From the NCBI RefSeq assembly GCF_963259705.1, contig NC_081840.1, positions 4,893,062 through 4,957,061 of the forward strand: DNA of 64,000 nt, read 5' to 3'. The notes under the pieces were generated by a model that was given only the letters and a program-made list of their open reading frames with translations, ran no database searches and was not told the DNA's origin. Numbering within the stretch: position 1 is the stretch's first letter; every line of letters begins with the position of its first letter. Made by a program: the position numbers and the translations under genes. The stretch comes from Myotis daubentonii. Its lineage: Eukaryota > Chordata > Mammalia > Chiroptera > Vespertilionidae. This document shows positions 11,825 through 22,605 of this stretch, piece after piece.

Positions 11825-12139
11825 GATTCTTGCTCCCTCTGCAGCTGGGGAACCTGCAGTGCAGGGAGAGGGTCAGACTTGCCCGAGGCCACCCTGACAA
11901 TAACCATTTGGACGTGGGCCCAGATGCCACATCAGAGCCCTGCTGGTGTTGAGGGCCAGTATGTCCCAGGAGAGGCCCCACAACAGAGCCAGGCAGCATT
12001 CAGAGGGAGGTCTCGGGGGTCCTGAGTCAGGCAACCCCCCAAGTCCTAGAACATCGAGGCAGAAACACTGGCATCTACTGCTTCGCTGGGGAGTCAGACA
12101 GCATGCCAAATAAATAAGCACTTCACATCTGCGGTACAT
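11825..12139. other. MIR-like flank of the L1 insertion
   Basis: The 'agctggggaacctgcagtgc...cagacttgcccgaggccac' string resembles antisense MIR, so the L1 may have landed in an old MIR. The remainder is unremarkable. Confidence 0.35.
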
Positions 12140-12395
12140 GCCCTAGCCGGTTTGGCTCAGTGGATAGACTGAAAGACTGAAGGGTCCTGGGTTCGATTCC
12201 GATCAAGGGCACATGCCTCAGTTGCAGGCTCCTCCCCAGGCCGGGCCCTGGTTGGGGCATGTGTAGATGGCAACTAATGGATGTGTTTCTCTCACTCAAT
12301 TTTTCTCTCTGTCTTTCATTCTCTCTTCCACTCTCTCTAAAAATCAATGGAAAAATATCCTCAGGTGAGGATTTAAAAACAAAAAAATGAAAAAT
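12140..12395 (+). mobile_element. VES SINE
   Basis: It begins 'gccctagccggtttggctca' with an A-box at the start and 'gggttcgattccgatcaagg' as B-box region. Seven or so bases typical of the 'gagcgtcggcctgcggac' block are missing around 12170. The tail contains 'aaaaatcaatggaaaaatat' and then 'cctcaggtgaggattt', a tail variant often seen with this SINE. I could not find a convincing target-site duplication. Confidence 0.85.
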
Positions 12396-13235
12396 TTGTG
12401 TAGGTGCTCTGGCGGGAAGGGAAGCAATTCGAGACGGAGGGACGTTTGAGGTGAGAAGCCCAGGAGTGAGGTGCTTCTGAGCCTCGGTGTGGATTTCCCA
12501 AAGTGATACCTCACACCGGGGGAGGGAGGATGGTTTTTAGCACCCCCCCACCCCCCCACCCCCCAGCATGCTCTCAGGGGGCTGGAACATTCGACTTAGT
12601 CCAAACCCAGATGCCCACTTCGCTCGGCAGCCCGCGGAGAGGCAGACAGCCATTTCTGTTCTGGGGAATCTGCCCTGCACTTTCCCAGCCGCTATCTGTG
12701 AGTTTACTGTTTCCTGTTGGCATTGTCTGTGTTACTGCCATGTCCCCGTCATTCATGCTCACCTCCCTCCCCTCCCTCCCCTCCCTTCTCTCCCTCCCCC
12801 TCTTCTTTTGGAGAACATGGCCGGGCAGTTAGCGTTGTGGCCGTCTTTATGATTGTTCCCACCCGTGTGAATAACCACTCCGATTTTGTGGCTTCTGCAT
12901 TTCTGAAGTTTTTAGCCTCCACTGGACTGTCTCTCCAGGGGGCCCAGAGCTGGGCTGAGCTGCTGCCTGCGAGTGAGTGAAGTCCAGTCTGCGGGGAGTG
13001 CTGCTTAGGGCTCCTCCCACCAACACAGAGGGACAGACGGACAGAGACACGGACACAGAGAGAAGCTCCCATGCCACCTGAGGCGCTGAGAGCTGTCCCG
13101 GTAGCCAGTGGGTTTTCATGGGCACGTGAGGAGGTGTGACATCGGAGTCCACGCAGAGCTCCCAGAAGCTCACAGATCCCTGCTCACCGGGACAGACAGT
13201 TGTATTTGTGAGGCAGCAGCAAATGAGAGGGAGAG
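12396..13235. other. Unique DNA with C-rich and TCCC tracts
   Basis: A C-tract occupies about 12541-12566 and a pyrimidine-rich 'ctccctcccctccctcc' tract about 12763-12803. No gene or named repeat is recognised. Confidence 0.5.
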
Positions 13236-13379
13236 GCCTGGCCGGTGTGGCTCAGCTGGTGGGGCTTTGTCCTGTTCACTGAAGAGTGGCCAGTTCAATT
13301 CCTGGTCAGGGCACATGCTCAGGTTGCAGGCTCAGTCTCTGGTAGGGGGCAACCAATCAATGTTTCGCTCTCGCATCCA

Positions 13380-13439
<60 letters not shown>

Positions 13440-13486
13440 CCCCTTCCTCTCTCTCTAAAAATATCAATAAAAATATTTTTTAAAAG
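13236..13486 (+). mobile_element. VES SINE with expanded (TC)n
   Basis: The head is 'gcctggccggtgtggctcag', followed by 'agttcaattcctggtcaggg' (B-box region) and 'aaccaatcaatgtttcgct'. The usual short CT-rich segment has expanded to a (TC)n tract at about 13384-13440. The tail is 'aaaaatatcaataaaaatat'. The 'ggtggggctttgtcctgttc' block differs from the two commoner VES types in this window, so it is a separate subtype. Confidence 0.85.
13384..13440 (+). repeat. (TC)n microsatellite inside the SINE
   Basis: Nearly pure TC dinucleotides grow from the CT-rich segment of the VES SINE. The serine/leucine frames over it are composition artefacts. Confidence 0.95.
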
Positions 13487-13523
13487 GGAGTCAGGATGAG
13501 ATGAAAGGAAGGAAGAAAGGGTA

Positions 13524-13570
13524 GGAGGGAGGGAGGGAGGGAGGGAGGGAGGGAGGGAGGGAGGGAAGGA
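13524..13570 (+). repeat. (GGGA)n microsatellite
   Basis: About ten GGGA units follow a 'ggaaggaagaaagg' lead just downstream of the SINE tail. The plus strand is G-quadruplex prone. Confidence 0.95.
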
Positions 13571-14029
13571 GGAGGGGAACATAGTTAAAAGCCATCAGCA
13601 TTTTGCAAAACCAACAGAAAAGAAGTGACACCTGTGCCCTTGTCCACCTGGAGGGCTATGTGGAAAGGACTCTGTAGATGACAGATAAGACAGAGGTAGG
13701 TTCTCAGGGCGCCATGGCCTCCCTGCAGGCCTTCAGAGTTGGGTCCCAATCCCGTGACACCAGCCTGGTGCTTGCGGGGACCCCTTCCGTGCCCCTGGCC
13801 TGGGTGAGTGCGCAGGCGTTTCCTCTCACACCCCCACTGCTCTCCCACAGAGCTCACCCCATCGGTCTCCCTCCCGGCCCAGAGGCTCCAGGGCAGAAGG
13901 TCTGGTTATGGCCATATCCCCAGAGCATGGCCCATGGCCACAGAGCTCCCAAAAGATCTAGAATGAATGTGTCTCTAATCAGAGGCCACAATCAGACCAG
14001 ATAATGGATGATGATGATGATGGTGATGA
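13571..14029. other. Unique DNA, no gene seen
   Basis: Nothing is recognised apart from a short (GAT)n-like run at about 14005-14030 ('gatgatgatgatggtgatga'). Confidence 0.5.
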
Positions 14030-14460
14030 TGAAAGTGTAGCCCATCTATTCTATACCAAATACCCTTGTAGGTACCCCTGCTTCATCGGCTGCTGATTCC
14101 TGGCAACAGTGCGTTAAGTAAAGATCGATAACCTGCCCGGCCAGCGTGGCTCAGTGATTGAGTGTCAACCTATGAGCCAGCAGGTCACGGTTCCCAGTCA
14201 GGGCACCTGCCAGGGTTGTGGGATCAATCCCTGGTTTAGGTGTGCAGGAGGCAGCTGATCAGTGCATCTCTCTCATCATTGATGTTCCTCTCTCTCTCTC
14301 CCGCTTCCTTCCTCTCTGAAACCAATAAAACTATATTTTTCTAAAAAATGATTGATAAACTCATTTCATAAGAGGGAAAGGAAGCCCGGGGGCAACTGAC
14401 TTTCCCACAGCCTCGTAGCTAAGGAATAACAGCCAGGGCTGTAACCCAGATCGCACCCTG
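14030..14460 (-). repeat. MIR-like remnant split by a VES SINE
   Basis: The left part (14030-14134) and right part (14351-14460, 'actcatttcataagagggaaag', 'cagcctcgtagctaaggaat', 'agggctgtaacccagatc') fit antisense MIR. The VES SINE at 14135 separates them. Confidence 0.5.
14135..14350 (+). mobile_element. VES SINE, 'tgagccagcaggtcac' subtype
   Basis: It starts 'gcccggccagcgtggctcag' and carries the 'gagtgtcaacctatgagcc' and 'gtcagggcacctgcc' blocks. The tail is 'aaaccaataaaactatattt'. Imperfect flanking duplications gatcgataac and gattgataaac suggest an older insertion. It lies within a MIR remnant. Confidence 0.88.
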
Positions 14461-15184
14461 GCCCTCATGGCCTCGGAGGGGTCCTCCGTGGATGGGGAGG
14501 CCAGACCGGAGACGCCACCCCAGAGCAGGGAGCGCGAAGTGCAGCCTCAGCACCTCACTGACCATGTCAGCAGGTTCTGCAGCCCTGGCCCAGCCCCAAG
14601 CTGCAGACCCGCTGGCCAGCCAATCAGCGGGCGGCAGGAAGCCCCTTCTGCAACTCCTCTCCCTTATCTCCCAGCAGGGCTGCTCTGCAAGGTCACGCTC
14701 ACAGCACCTTATCAGAACATCTCCGCCTCCTGGAGACAGCCCAGCCAGCTCAGAGCAGCGTTTCCTTTAGATCTTCCCCCACAAGCCCCCTTCGCAGGCA
14801 TCACAAATTAAAACCAGAAACTCCAAACTGAAACATGGGGTGGGGCGGGGGGGCTGCTCCCATGTGGGTCCTGGCCTGGAGCAGAGGCCACAGGGAGATA
14901 TATGTAGCAAACATCTTTTCCTCCTTCTCCCTCTGGTGAGCTCCTGACTGCCCCATAGAACCCCAGCTCCAATGCCCTTTCCCTCCGAAGATTAACCAGT
15001 GCCTCCCCCACCCCCAGCTAGAGCGGTCAGTGCTCTCATGACACCTTGTCCGCCTGTCTTCCTGGATGGTAATTATTGGATTTTGTGTCTGACTCCTCAC
15101 CAGACTATAACCTGGAGGGAATCAACTTCCTCCTGGTGCAAATATAGGTTAATCACTTAGAATGAATATAAGATTTAATCGCCG
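14461..15184. other. Unique DNA, no gene seen
   Basis: The frame at 14467 starts with ATG but shows no domain, and its composition is like the flanks. The 14990-15130 section has a vague LINE-2-like feel but I would not assign it. Confidence 0.45.
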
Positions 15185-15310
15185 TTGATCAAGTTACTAG
15201 CTCTGTGACCTTGGGCCAGATTGCCTTCCTGAACCAGAGGCTCGTCTGTACACTGGAGATAAAATAGGCCTATCACTGTGGGAATATATCGTTTCAAGCG
15301 CTAGAGATAG
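15185..15310 (+). repeat. MIR fragment
   Basis: The order 'agctctgtgaccttgggcc', then 'aaccagaggctcgtctgtac', then 'gataaaataggcctatcac' follows the MIR sense core (tRNA-derived SINE, ancient in mammals). Confidence 0.6.
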
Positions 15311-15539
15311 TGCTGCCCCCTCCCACCTCCCACCTTCCATGACAGCACGATACCTAGAGCATGGAGATTCAAACCAGTGTTTGTTTAAAGGAATCACTAT
15401 GTGGATGGAATTCAATGAAATGCTGAGATTACCCTCAATAGGCACTCCTTAGAAGAACAAGAAGCGATCTGACTCAAGGATCTGACCCTAGCTCCCTGCC
15501 AAAGAAATGGGTCCATGCAACCATATCTCACCACTCCTG

Positions 15540-15930
15540 CTTCTTCCTCATGGACTCTCAGAAAGACTACATTTCCCAGAATCCCTTACAATTATATTAG
15601 GGCCATGTGACTAGATTCTGGCCAATGAAATGTGGGTTGACCTAATGGGCACCTTCTAAGCCCAGGTCTAAACCACTCCTCATGGTCCTCTGTGCTCTCT
15701 CTCTCTTTTTCCCTTATCCTCACGGCCCCTGAGATAGTGGAGCCACATGATGGAAGGAATCCAGTTTCCTGAGTCAAGGCTCAGAGGAGAGGCACCAACC
15801 TGCACCAACCCGGAACGGGATGCTCACATGAATAAAAAAAAATAAGCTTTTATTATGTTAAGTCACTGCAATGCCAGCTTTCTTGTTGTAGCAGCTAGTG
15901 TTACTTATCCTGGCTGATCTAGAAATAGGA
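15540..15930 (+). repeat. LTR-like remnant (MaLR/ERVL type, family unassigned)
   Basis: It shares a collinear pattern with 18235-18590, 43945-44290 and 52730-53110: 'gccatgtgactagattctgg', 'ccaatgaaatgtggg', an 'aataagcttttattatg' poly(A)-signal area, then 'ttaagtcactgcaatgcc' and 'ttacttatcctggctgat'. This is characteristic of an ancient retroviral-type LTR ending in a polyadenylation region. There is no internal coding sequence. Family assignment is from memory. Confidence 0.5.
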
Positions 15931-16544
15931 GATAGAAGGGGGATGCAAACTTTTTTAAATTCTAAGATACATGGAATCAACTTATTATTCAAGAGGCGGG
16001 AAGTGAAGACACAGACAGATTAAGATGGACAGATGGGCAAGCATTGGCTAAGAAAGATGCCCATGATCATTTGGGGGGAAGACTCTGTGCCCACGGAACT
16101 TACAGCTCTAGGGAAGAAGTGTGAAAACAGAGCCTTAATCTGCATGTGCCCGATACAGCTGGATGCATTGGGCAGGCAAAATATCATAAAAAAAGAAATA
16201 TGCTCAGGAAAGACTTGCCCGGTTGGCAAGCAGAATTGAAGGGGAATAGAAAGTCCAGAAATTGGGGGCCTTGCCAGGTAGGAAAAGCCAACAGCTTCTA
16301 GTCCCCAATAGAAGTGGAATTTTACCACATTGGAGGAGCCACGGCCCCGTAACCTTGAGTTGGATAAGGTGATTTAAAGCAAAAATCAGATGAAGGTGTG
16401 GCCTTTCTGTTCAAGCCAGGGAGAGCACTGGGTGTGGTTACCGGTACTCAGAATGGGGCAAAGCAGGCTGATCAGCAGCGTACTAAGTTCTTGAAGGATA
16501 TGTAGTACCAAAGAAATCAAAAGTGAATGTTAAAAGTTTTTCAC
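15931..16544. other. Unique DNA, no gene seen
   Basis: AT content is moderate. No repeat, exon or RNA fold is recognised. Confidence 0.45.
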
Positions 16545-17560
16545 TATTCGACACTTAGAACACATTTTGTTCTAGAAGAAACGTCGGTGAAAATCTTTGT
16601 GACCCTGGGTTAGCTAGCCATGTCTCAGGTACAGAACCAAAAGTTCACCCTTAAAAGAAAAACTTGATAAATTCGCATCAAAATTAAACTTTTTGTTCTT
16701 TGAAAGACACTGGTAAGACACTGGTAAGACAATCCAAGGACTGGGAGTAAATTTTTATAAATCATATACCTAATAAAAAAAAGAACTTGTGTTCAAAATA
16801 TATAAAGAATTCTCACAACTCAAAATAAGGAAACAACTCAATAACGAAGTGGACAAAAGATCTGAAAAAAAAACATATCATTGAAGAAGATACATGGATG
16901 GCAAATAAACACAAGAAAAGATGAGTAGTATCATTAGCTATGAGGGAAGTGTGAAATACACCCTGATTAGAATGGCTAAAATCAAAAAGACAAAAGAGCA
17001 AGTGTGGACAAGGACGGGGAGCAACTGGTGGGGATGCAAAATAGCATGGCCGCTAGGGAAGTGTTGCATTAAATTAAACGCACACTTACTGTAGGCCCCA
17101 GCAATTTTACCCAAGAGAAATGCAACCTCAGGTTCACACAGAAATCTGTTTATAGAAGCTCTACTCATGGTTCCAGCCCCAAGATGGGAAAAAGGAAAGT
17201 CCTTCGGAATGACAGCCATACATACAATGGAACCCTACTTGGCAACAAAAATGAATGAGCTGGAATCACACACCAACCCGGATGCATCGCAAACGCACTG
17301 CGCTCAGTGAATGACGTTCCACTCAGGGGTTACATACTGTGTGATTCCAAGCAGATCAAGGTGGTCAGGGACTAGGGGTGGGGCAGGGGTTGCCCACAAA
17401 GAAGAATCAGGAAAATGGGGGTGGGGGGTGATGGAACTATTCTAAATCCTGATTGTGGTGGTAGTTATATGATGATATATAATATTTGTCCCCGAAAAGG
17501 TGAATTTTTACCATACTTAAATTATATGTCAGTTTCACAAATGCTTTTAAAAGCGCTCAC
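16545..17560 (+). mobile_element. Ancient LINE-1 3' fragment
   Basis: L1 ORF2 and 3' region phrases appear in order: 'ttaaactttttgttctttg', 'aagaattctcacaactcaa', 'gtgaaatacaccctgatta', 'gtgtggacaaggacgggga', 'caatggaaccctacttggc' and 'gtgattccaagcagatcaa'. 'aagacactggtaagacac' shows a short local duplication at about 16705-16730. All frames are broken. Confidence 0.8.
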
Positions 17561-18234
17561 GGTAGACAGTCAATCACTGCTTAGCATTAAAAACACACAC
17601 GTGCACACACATTCAAGTCCCCAGCCCCTCCTGGGCAGGAGGTGGGCTTCAAAGACTACATAAGCCCCCAAGCAGTGCTGGTTCCCCAAGGACCACTTCC
17701 AGGAAAAGGAATGTGACTAAGGGGAGGGATGGACAAGGGCGGGGGGGTGGGGGGCTAAGGAGTGAAACCAGGAGCTACAGGGAACCCCCGAGCAGGAATT
17801 TTCTCCTGAAGATCAGAATCAAGACCTAACCTTGGATGCCAGGAGCTGGAGCTTTTACCATGAACACCCCGGTGAAGGTTTCAGATTTGCTACCAATCAG
17901 GGATGCGATTGTCTCCATTCATCCGCGTCCCTATAGGAAGAGTTTATGGCAGTCACCCAGCCCCTGGCCCACCACTGCACTCTGGATGTACAGGGGACAT
18001 GTCACTTGTCTTCAGAGGCCACCAGGCCATGAGGACTGATGGAGAGCATTCCATATTATCCAAAAACCCAGACTTGCCGCTTGATATAGAGGCTGGATGG
18101 TTAATGGGGCTGTTTCCCTGGGGAGGGGTGGCTGTCTGCTGTGTGTGGGCGGGGGGGAGGTGGGCTGTGGCTGAGGCTGGCTAGAGCCTTGTCAATCCCA
18201 TTCCCACCTCCAGGACGCATGGCAAGAGTATTGC
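17561..18234. other. Unique DNA with short CA and G runs
   Basis: A short CA stretch lies at about 17591-17612 and G-runs at about 17740-17755. The frames at 17836 and 17903 have no domain. Confidence 0.45.
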
Positions 18235-18590
18235 TCCCAGCCCAACCTTGGTCAAGTTTGGGTCATGTGATCGAACTCCCGCCAATGAACGGGCAGAAGT
18301 CACATAGGCCAGTTCTATGCTTTGTCCCTAAAAGGTCCCACATCGCCTTGCATTGTCTCCTTCCCTCTGCTCCAAGTGGCCGGAAGCACAGGAGCCTAAG
18401 GTAGGAGAGCCACAATGTGGAAGGAACCTGGGCCCCGCGTGCCCCCTGGAGAAGAGCTGTCCATGCCGGGCCTCTGAGTCACATCAGATGATGACGCGTG
18501 ATGAGAATTAAGTTCCTGAGAGCTGCTTTGGGGGTTGCTTGCTTCAGCAGCGTGTTACTCCACTGACTGATACCTGTGGTCCTGGTTAAG
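18235..18590 (+). repeat. LTR-like remnant (same type as 15540)
   Basis: Matching landmarks are 'gggtcatgtgatcgaactcc', 'gccaatgaacgggcagaag', and, near the end, 'tttgggggttgcttgcttc' and 'gttactccactgactgatac'. These align with the ends of the other LTR-like remnants in this window. It is degraded and has no coding part. Confidence 0.45.
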
Positions 18591-19056
18591 GAAGCATATG
18601 TGAGCTGGGCAGGAGCATAACTAACATCTGAGCCAGCTCAAAAGGCTGGGTGATGTCGAGGAGCTTGTGGGACTCCTGCAGGATCCCAGGTGGGTGGGAA
18701 CAGCCGGACAGCAGCGGGAACGTGGGACACTCTAGCGAGGAGTGTGGTCACTTGGGGCTCATGCACGCGGAAGTCACGGCTCCAGCAGTGAGCTGACCCC
18801 TGGATGAACCTGTTCCATAAAATCCCCCACCCACTGCAGAGGATGGGGAGGAGGGGCCCGGGGCAGGTGTGAGGACCTGGGTGGCTCAGTGTCAGGATCC
18901 AGTTCCTGGGGGGAGTCCCAGCAGGGCAGGGCAGGGCAGGGACCAGCCTGAAGGGATCAGAGTGACCTGGATTACCAAGAAGCTCCTCCAGCAGAGAAAT
19001 CTGGTTCCCAAACCTTGAACCCAGGGACGATGGGGTTGGCGGATGTACTAGCTGTA
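18591..19056. other. Unique DNA with a short GGGCA repeat
   Basis: A 'gcagggcagggcagggcag' tandem lies at about 18921-18941. No gene is seen. Confidence 0.5.
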
Positions 19057-20664
19057 CCGGTTAATAATGCGGATTTTTTTCAATAGATGGCATTACACAT
19101 ATGTTGATGTATATGCGATTTGATATGTATGCTATTTTGTTGTATTGACAGCAAGCTTCAAAACTTCATATGTCAAATTTGCTGAAGGTGTTAACATCAT
19201 AGATATTTTTACGCTTAAAAATTGTCGAATTTCATGCCCCCAAAAAGAGCATTTGCAGGAAGTTTTAATTCATTACTTTATTTTTAATAAAAAGTTATCA
19301 TATACTTCGGGAAGCTTATGATGAACATGCTTCATCTCAAGATACTTGTGAACACTGGTTTAAATGCTTTAAAAGTGATGATTTCGATGTGAAACACAAA
19401 GAACGTCCAGGTCAACCAAAAAAGTTTGAAGACCAACAATTATAAGCATTATTGGATGAAGATGCATGTCAAACTCAAAAACAACTTGCAGAAAGATGAA
19501 ACACTGCTCAGCAAACAATTTCTGATCATTTACAAGCAATGGGAAAGATCTTAAAGGAAGGAAAATGGGTGCCACATCAACTGAACGAAAGACAAATGGA
19601 AAACCAAAAAGTCATCAGTAAAATGTTGCTTCAACCGCAGGAAAGGAAGTCTTTTTTGCATGGAATTGTGACTTGAGATGAAAAGTGGATTTATTTTGAG
19701 AATCCCAAATGCACAAAATCATGGTTTGATCGAAGTCAACCAGGAAAGAAGACAATGCTCTGTGTTTGGTGGGATCAGGAAGGTGTGGTGTATTATGAGC
19801 TTCTAAAACCAGGTGAAACCATTAATACTGATCGCTACCGACAACAAATAATCAATCTGAACCACACTTTGATGATAAAATGACCAGAATGTGCCAGAAG
19901 ACACGGCAAAGTAATTTTGCTTCAGGATGACGCACCATCACACACTTCAAAACCAGTTAAAGACATGTTAAAAGACCTTGCCTGGGAAGTATAGGGTGTC
20001 CCAAAATTCATGTAAGATTTGAATTTTGTGTGAGCATTAACAACAACAACAAAAAATAAAAGTCTAATTTTACTTGGTTTATTGAATCAGATTCTAATAT
20101 CTGTTGCCCTTTGATTTCAATCCCTTCAATTTGATAAGCATTACCAAGTACCAGTTAGGGCCCAGGAGCAGGGACAATGAAGACCAATGAAGACCACGGC
20201 TTTGCGTATGTGCCAGCAAAGCCATGGAGGCCATTTACCTGATGTGTTATTCCATACATAACCCTATACTGTATACTTTATGAATCAATAGAAAATTTAC
20301 AATTTTTAATTATAAACCTGAGTTTTCTATCAAAATTACTGCTTGCGTGAACTTTGGGACACCCTATATTAACTCACATGCTGTATTCACCAGACCTTGC
20401 ACCTTCAGATGACCAGTTGTTCTGATCGATGGCACATGCACTTTCTGAGCAGCACTTCAAAACATACGAAGAAGTGGAAAACTGGGTCTCTGATTGGTTT
20501 GCCACAAAACAAGAAAAGTTCTATTGGGACGGTATCCACCAATTACCTGAAAGATGGGGGAAATGTGTAGCTAGCGATGGACGTTACCTTGAATAAAGCA
20601 TTTTTGATATTTCTCTTGAAATGATTGTGTTTTCTTTGATTACAAAATCCGCATTATTAACCGG
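19057..20664 (+). pseudogene. Mariner transposon with decayed transposase
   Basis: The element is bounded by near-perfect inverted repeats (CCGGTTAATAATGCGGATTTT at the left, its complement at the right) and by TA on both sides (19055-19056, 20665-20666), the target-site duplication of Tc1/mariner elements. The inner sequence encodes a broken mariner transposase, recognisable by 'CVWWDQEGVVYYELLKPGE', 'DDAPSHT' and 'YSPDLAPSD'. All three catalytic aspartate codons of the D,D34D triad remain (19677-19679, 19926-19928, 20408-20410). The frame is dead, with in-frame stops and frameshifts in the N-terminal part. One stop lies immediately before the first aspartate. A 375-bp MITE interrupts the gene between the second and third aspartates. 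It would cut and paste DNA if intact; here it is a fossil. Confidence 0.92.
19992..20366. mobile_element. 375-bp MITE with TA duplication, nested in the mariner
   Basis: The ends are inverted repeats, TAGGGTGTCCCAAA at the left and its complement TTTGGGACACCCTA at the right, extending imperfectly to about 24 bp. TA flanks both sides (19990-19991, 20367-20368). No coding sequence is present. Removing it and one TA rejoins the mariner reading register, which shows that it arrived after the mariner. The TA target places it with Tc1/mariner-like elements; the family is not otherwise identified. Confidence 0.85.
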
Positions 20665-20737
20665 TACACCTGGTAGGAAGAAGGGCTGGAGGGGTGATAT
20701 AGGAACTGAGCAGCCTCTACGGCGGAGTGGCCCCACC

Positions 20738-20925
20738 TCAGCACTGTGACATTGCGGTCTGTTCTCTGTTGTGGGGCCGTCGCGGTGAAGGATGCTCGGC
20801 AGCATCCCTGGCCTCTTCCTAGAAGACGCCAAGAGCAACATCCACACAAGTGGTGACGATCAAAACTGTCTCCAGACACGGCAGGTGTCCCCTGCTATGG
20901 GTGGGTTAGCTCATGTCCCCGAGGA
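20738..20925 (-). mobile_element. MER5A-like hAT-Charlie MITE
   Basis: On the plus strand it reads 'ctgttctctgttgtggggc', 'atgctcggcagcatccctgg' and 'actgtctccagacacggcag', which matches the reverse complement of the ancient MER5A-type consensus as I remember it. It is diverged and non-coding. Confidence 0.7.
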
Positions 20926-21929
20926 AGGCACTGGTCTCAGAACCTCGGGGCCGGTGGGTCTGGGGGGTACCCTCTCCCCCATCACCCCAGATGTGACTAT
21001 CACCCCAGTAATGACTATCTGCATTGAGCAGGATAAATAAGATTATGGATCAGCTCACGTCAGTTCGGGTCAGGTTTTGCTGCCAAATGAGTCTGCTATA
21101 AACCTGTAAAAACATGTCTTTGCAGTTTTTTCGGTTTCAAAATTGCAAATGGTTTAAGAGCAAGACAACTCAGAGAGGTAGAGGGCTGGCTGGTGGCCAC
21201 ACGACTGTCACTATGGACCGAGATTGCTGGCCACCACGGCAGGCTTCACACTCCACGCCCACCTGTCCTTCCTGAGGGGCCCCGCGACGGTGAGCGAAGG
21301 ACCAGGACTCAGGTCCTCAGCTCCAGGCCCTGCCCCACGGCCGTGTCGCACCCGCTCCCCCCACACTGTCCCGCTCCCCGGGGGACCCCCTTTGACTTCA
21401 CTGGCCCTGGTCTCATCCTTGTTCAGGTTGACTCAGGGTTAGAGCAGGCTTTCTACGTGATCGACCCACACGATGCAAATCAGTAAGATTAGAGAGCCAG
21501 AGATTTCCAAAACATAGGAAAAGAGAGGAGAGAAAAAGAGGCCAAGACAGGAGACCTCCCACAGCCAGGGACCTATCAGGAGGACCGGCCTGACCAGCTT
21601 CCCCTGCAGGTCCAGGGGCGCGTCTGACAAGCAGAGGGGACGCCCCTGTCACCGAAGCCGCCGTCGCTGTTCCGATGATGAGAACAAGCCTCACGGGGTC
21701 ACATCTGTTTACTCAAATATTTGTCCCCCGAAATCGAGCTGTGAAAACCGTCAACCTCACCCACGGCCGGGACAGGAATGTGCCTCCAGCTGGAGAAGTC
21801 TGTCCGCTGCCTCTGCCGTGGGGACCAATCAGAGGATGAGACGGTCCACGGGGTGCGGGCGTCCGTGGTATCCGGCCATCTGGGGGCCCCCGCTTCCCCG
21901 GGCCTGCGGTGGCGGCGCGGGGGTTTTCT
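20926..21929. other. Unique DNA, no gene seen
   Basis: The open frames at 21193-21486 and 21413-21694 are composition-driven. CpG density rises between about 21790 and 21950, next to the AT-rich island that follows. Confidence 0.45.
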
Positions 21930-22330
21930 CCGGAGCGCGGTGGAGCTCCATATGGCCGAGATCAAAGGTGTTGCTGGGTGCACGGTTCTGCTTTATTTCC
22001 AAGCACTGCTGTTAATTAGAAAACAAGATCAGAGGCAGTATTAAAATCCAATTAAATTGATATGAACAGATTGCCAAGTGATGTTCACTAATGTATAATT
22101 GAGCACCATGCAAATTTCGGTGGCTGGCTTTTGTTTTTTCCCCCCGCACTCTGGAATGAATGATGAGGCTATGAAGTTCCCCTTCATTGTGAAAAACAAA
22201 CACGCTAATGCATTGATCTGGGGGGGTATTGCTCGGGTGATGGATGGAAGTGAGAGAGGACGGCTGAGTGGGACTTTCTGAAGGGAGGGGCGCGGGTTCT
22301 GTGATTCTCTCTTCGCTTCCATATCCATTT
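21930..22330. other. Candidate conserved non-coding (enhancer-like) element
   Basis: This is repeat-free sequence with a dense set of developmental transcription-factor cores. It has TTAATTAG at 22012-22019, 'ccaattaaattgatatg' at about 22049, the POU octamer ATGCAAAT at 22108-22115, 'taatgtataattgag' and 'gctaatgcattgatc'. The composition is an AT-rich core with CpG-containing flanks, typical of vertebrate enhancer elements. No transposon ends are visible. Function is inferred. Confidence 0.4.
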
Positions 22331-22400
22331 CCCCCAAAAGGAGTCAGGGCCCCCTTCTGTGGACACCCCACCGTGAGCGACCCATAGAAAGTTCCTGTGG

Positions 22401-22605
22401 GCCCGGCTGGCGTGGCTCAGTGGTTGAGTGTCGAGCTATGAACCAGGAGGTCACGGTTCGATTCCCGGTCAGGGCACAGGCCCAGGTTGTGGGCTCAATC
22501 CCCAGTGTGGGGTGCGCAGGAGGCAGCCGATCAATGATTCTCTCATCATTGACGTTTTTATCTCTCTCTCCCTCTCTGAAATCAATAAAAAATATATTAA
22601 AAAAG
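22401..22605 (+). mobile_element. VES SINE, 'gaaccaggaggtcac' subtype
   Basis: The head is 'gcccggctggcgtggctcag'. The B-box is a perfect ggttcgattcc. The SINE continues 'cggtcagggcacaggccca' and ends 'gaaatcaataaaaaatat'. The flanks 'gttcctgtgg' and 'gttcctccgg' give a probable imperfect duplication. The frames at 22420-22743 merely read through it. Confidence 0.93.

Noticed and set aside
11495..12025. 176-aa frame resembling a conserved protein
   Set aside because: The N-terminal part is LINE-1 ORF2 C-terminus; the rest is out of the element and has no homology I know.
19057..20664. Functional, domesticated transposase gene
   Set aside because: In-frame stops, frameshifts and a MITE insertion break the frame; intact inverted repeats also argue against domestication.
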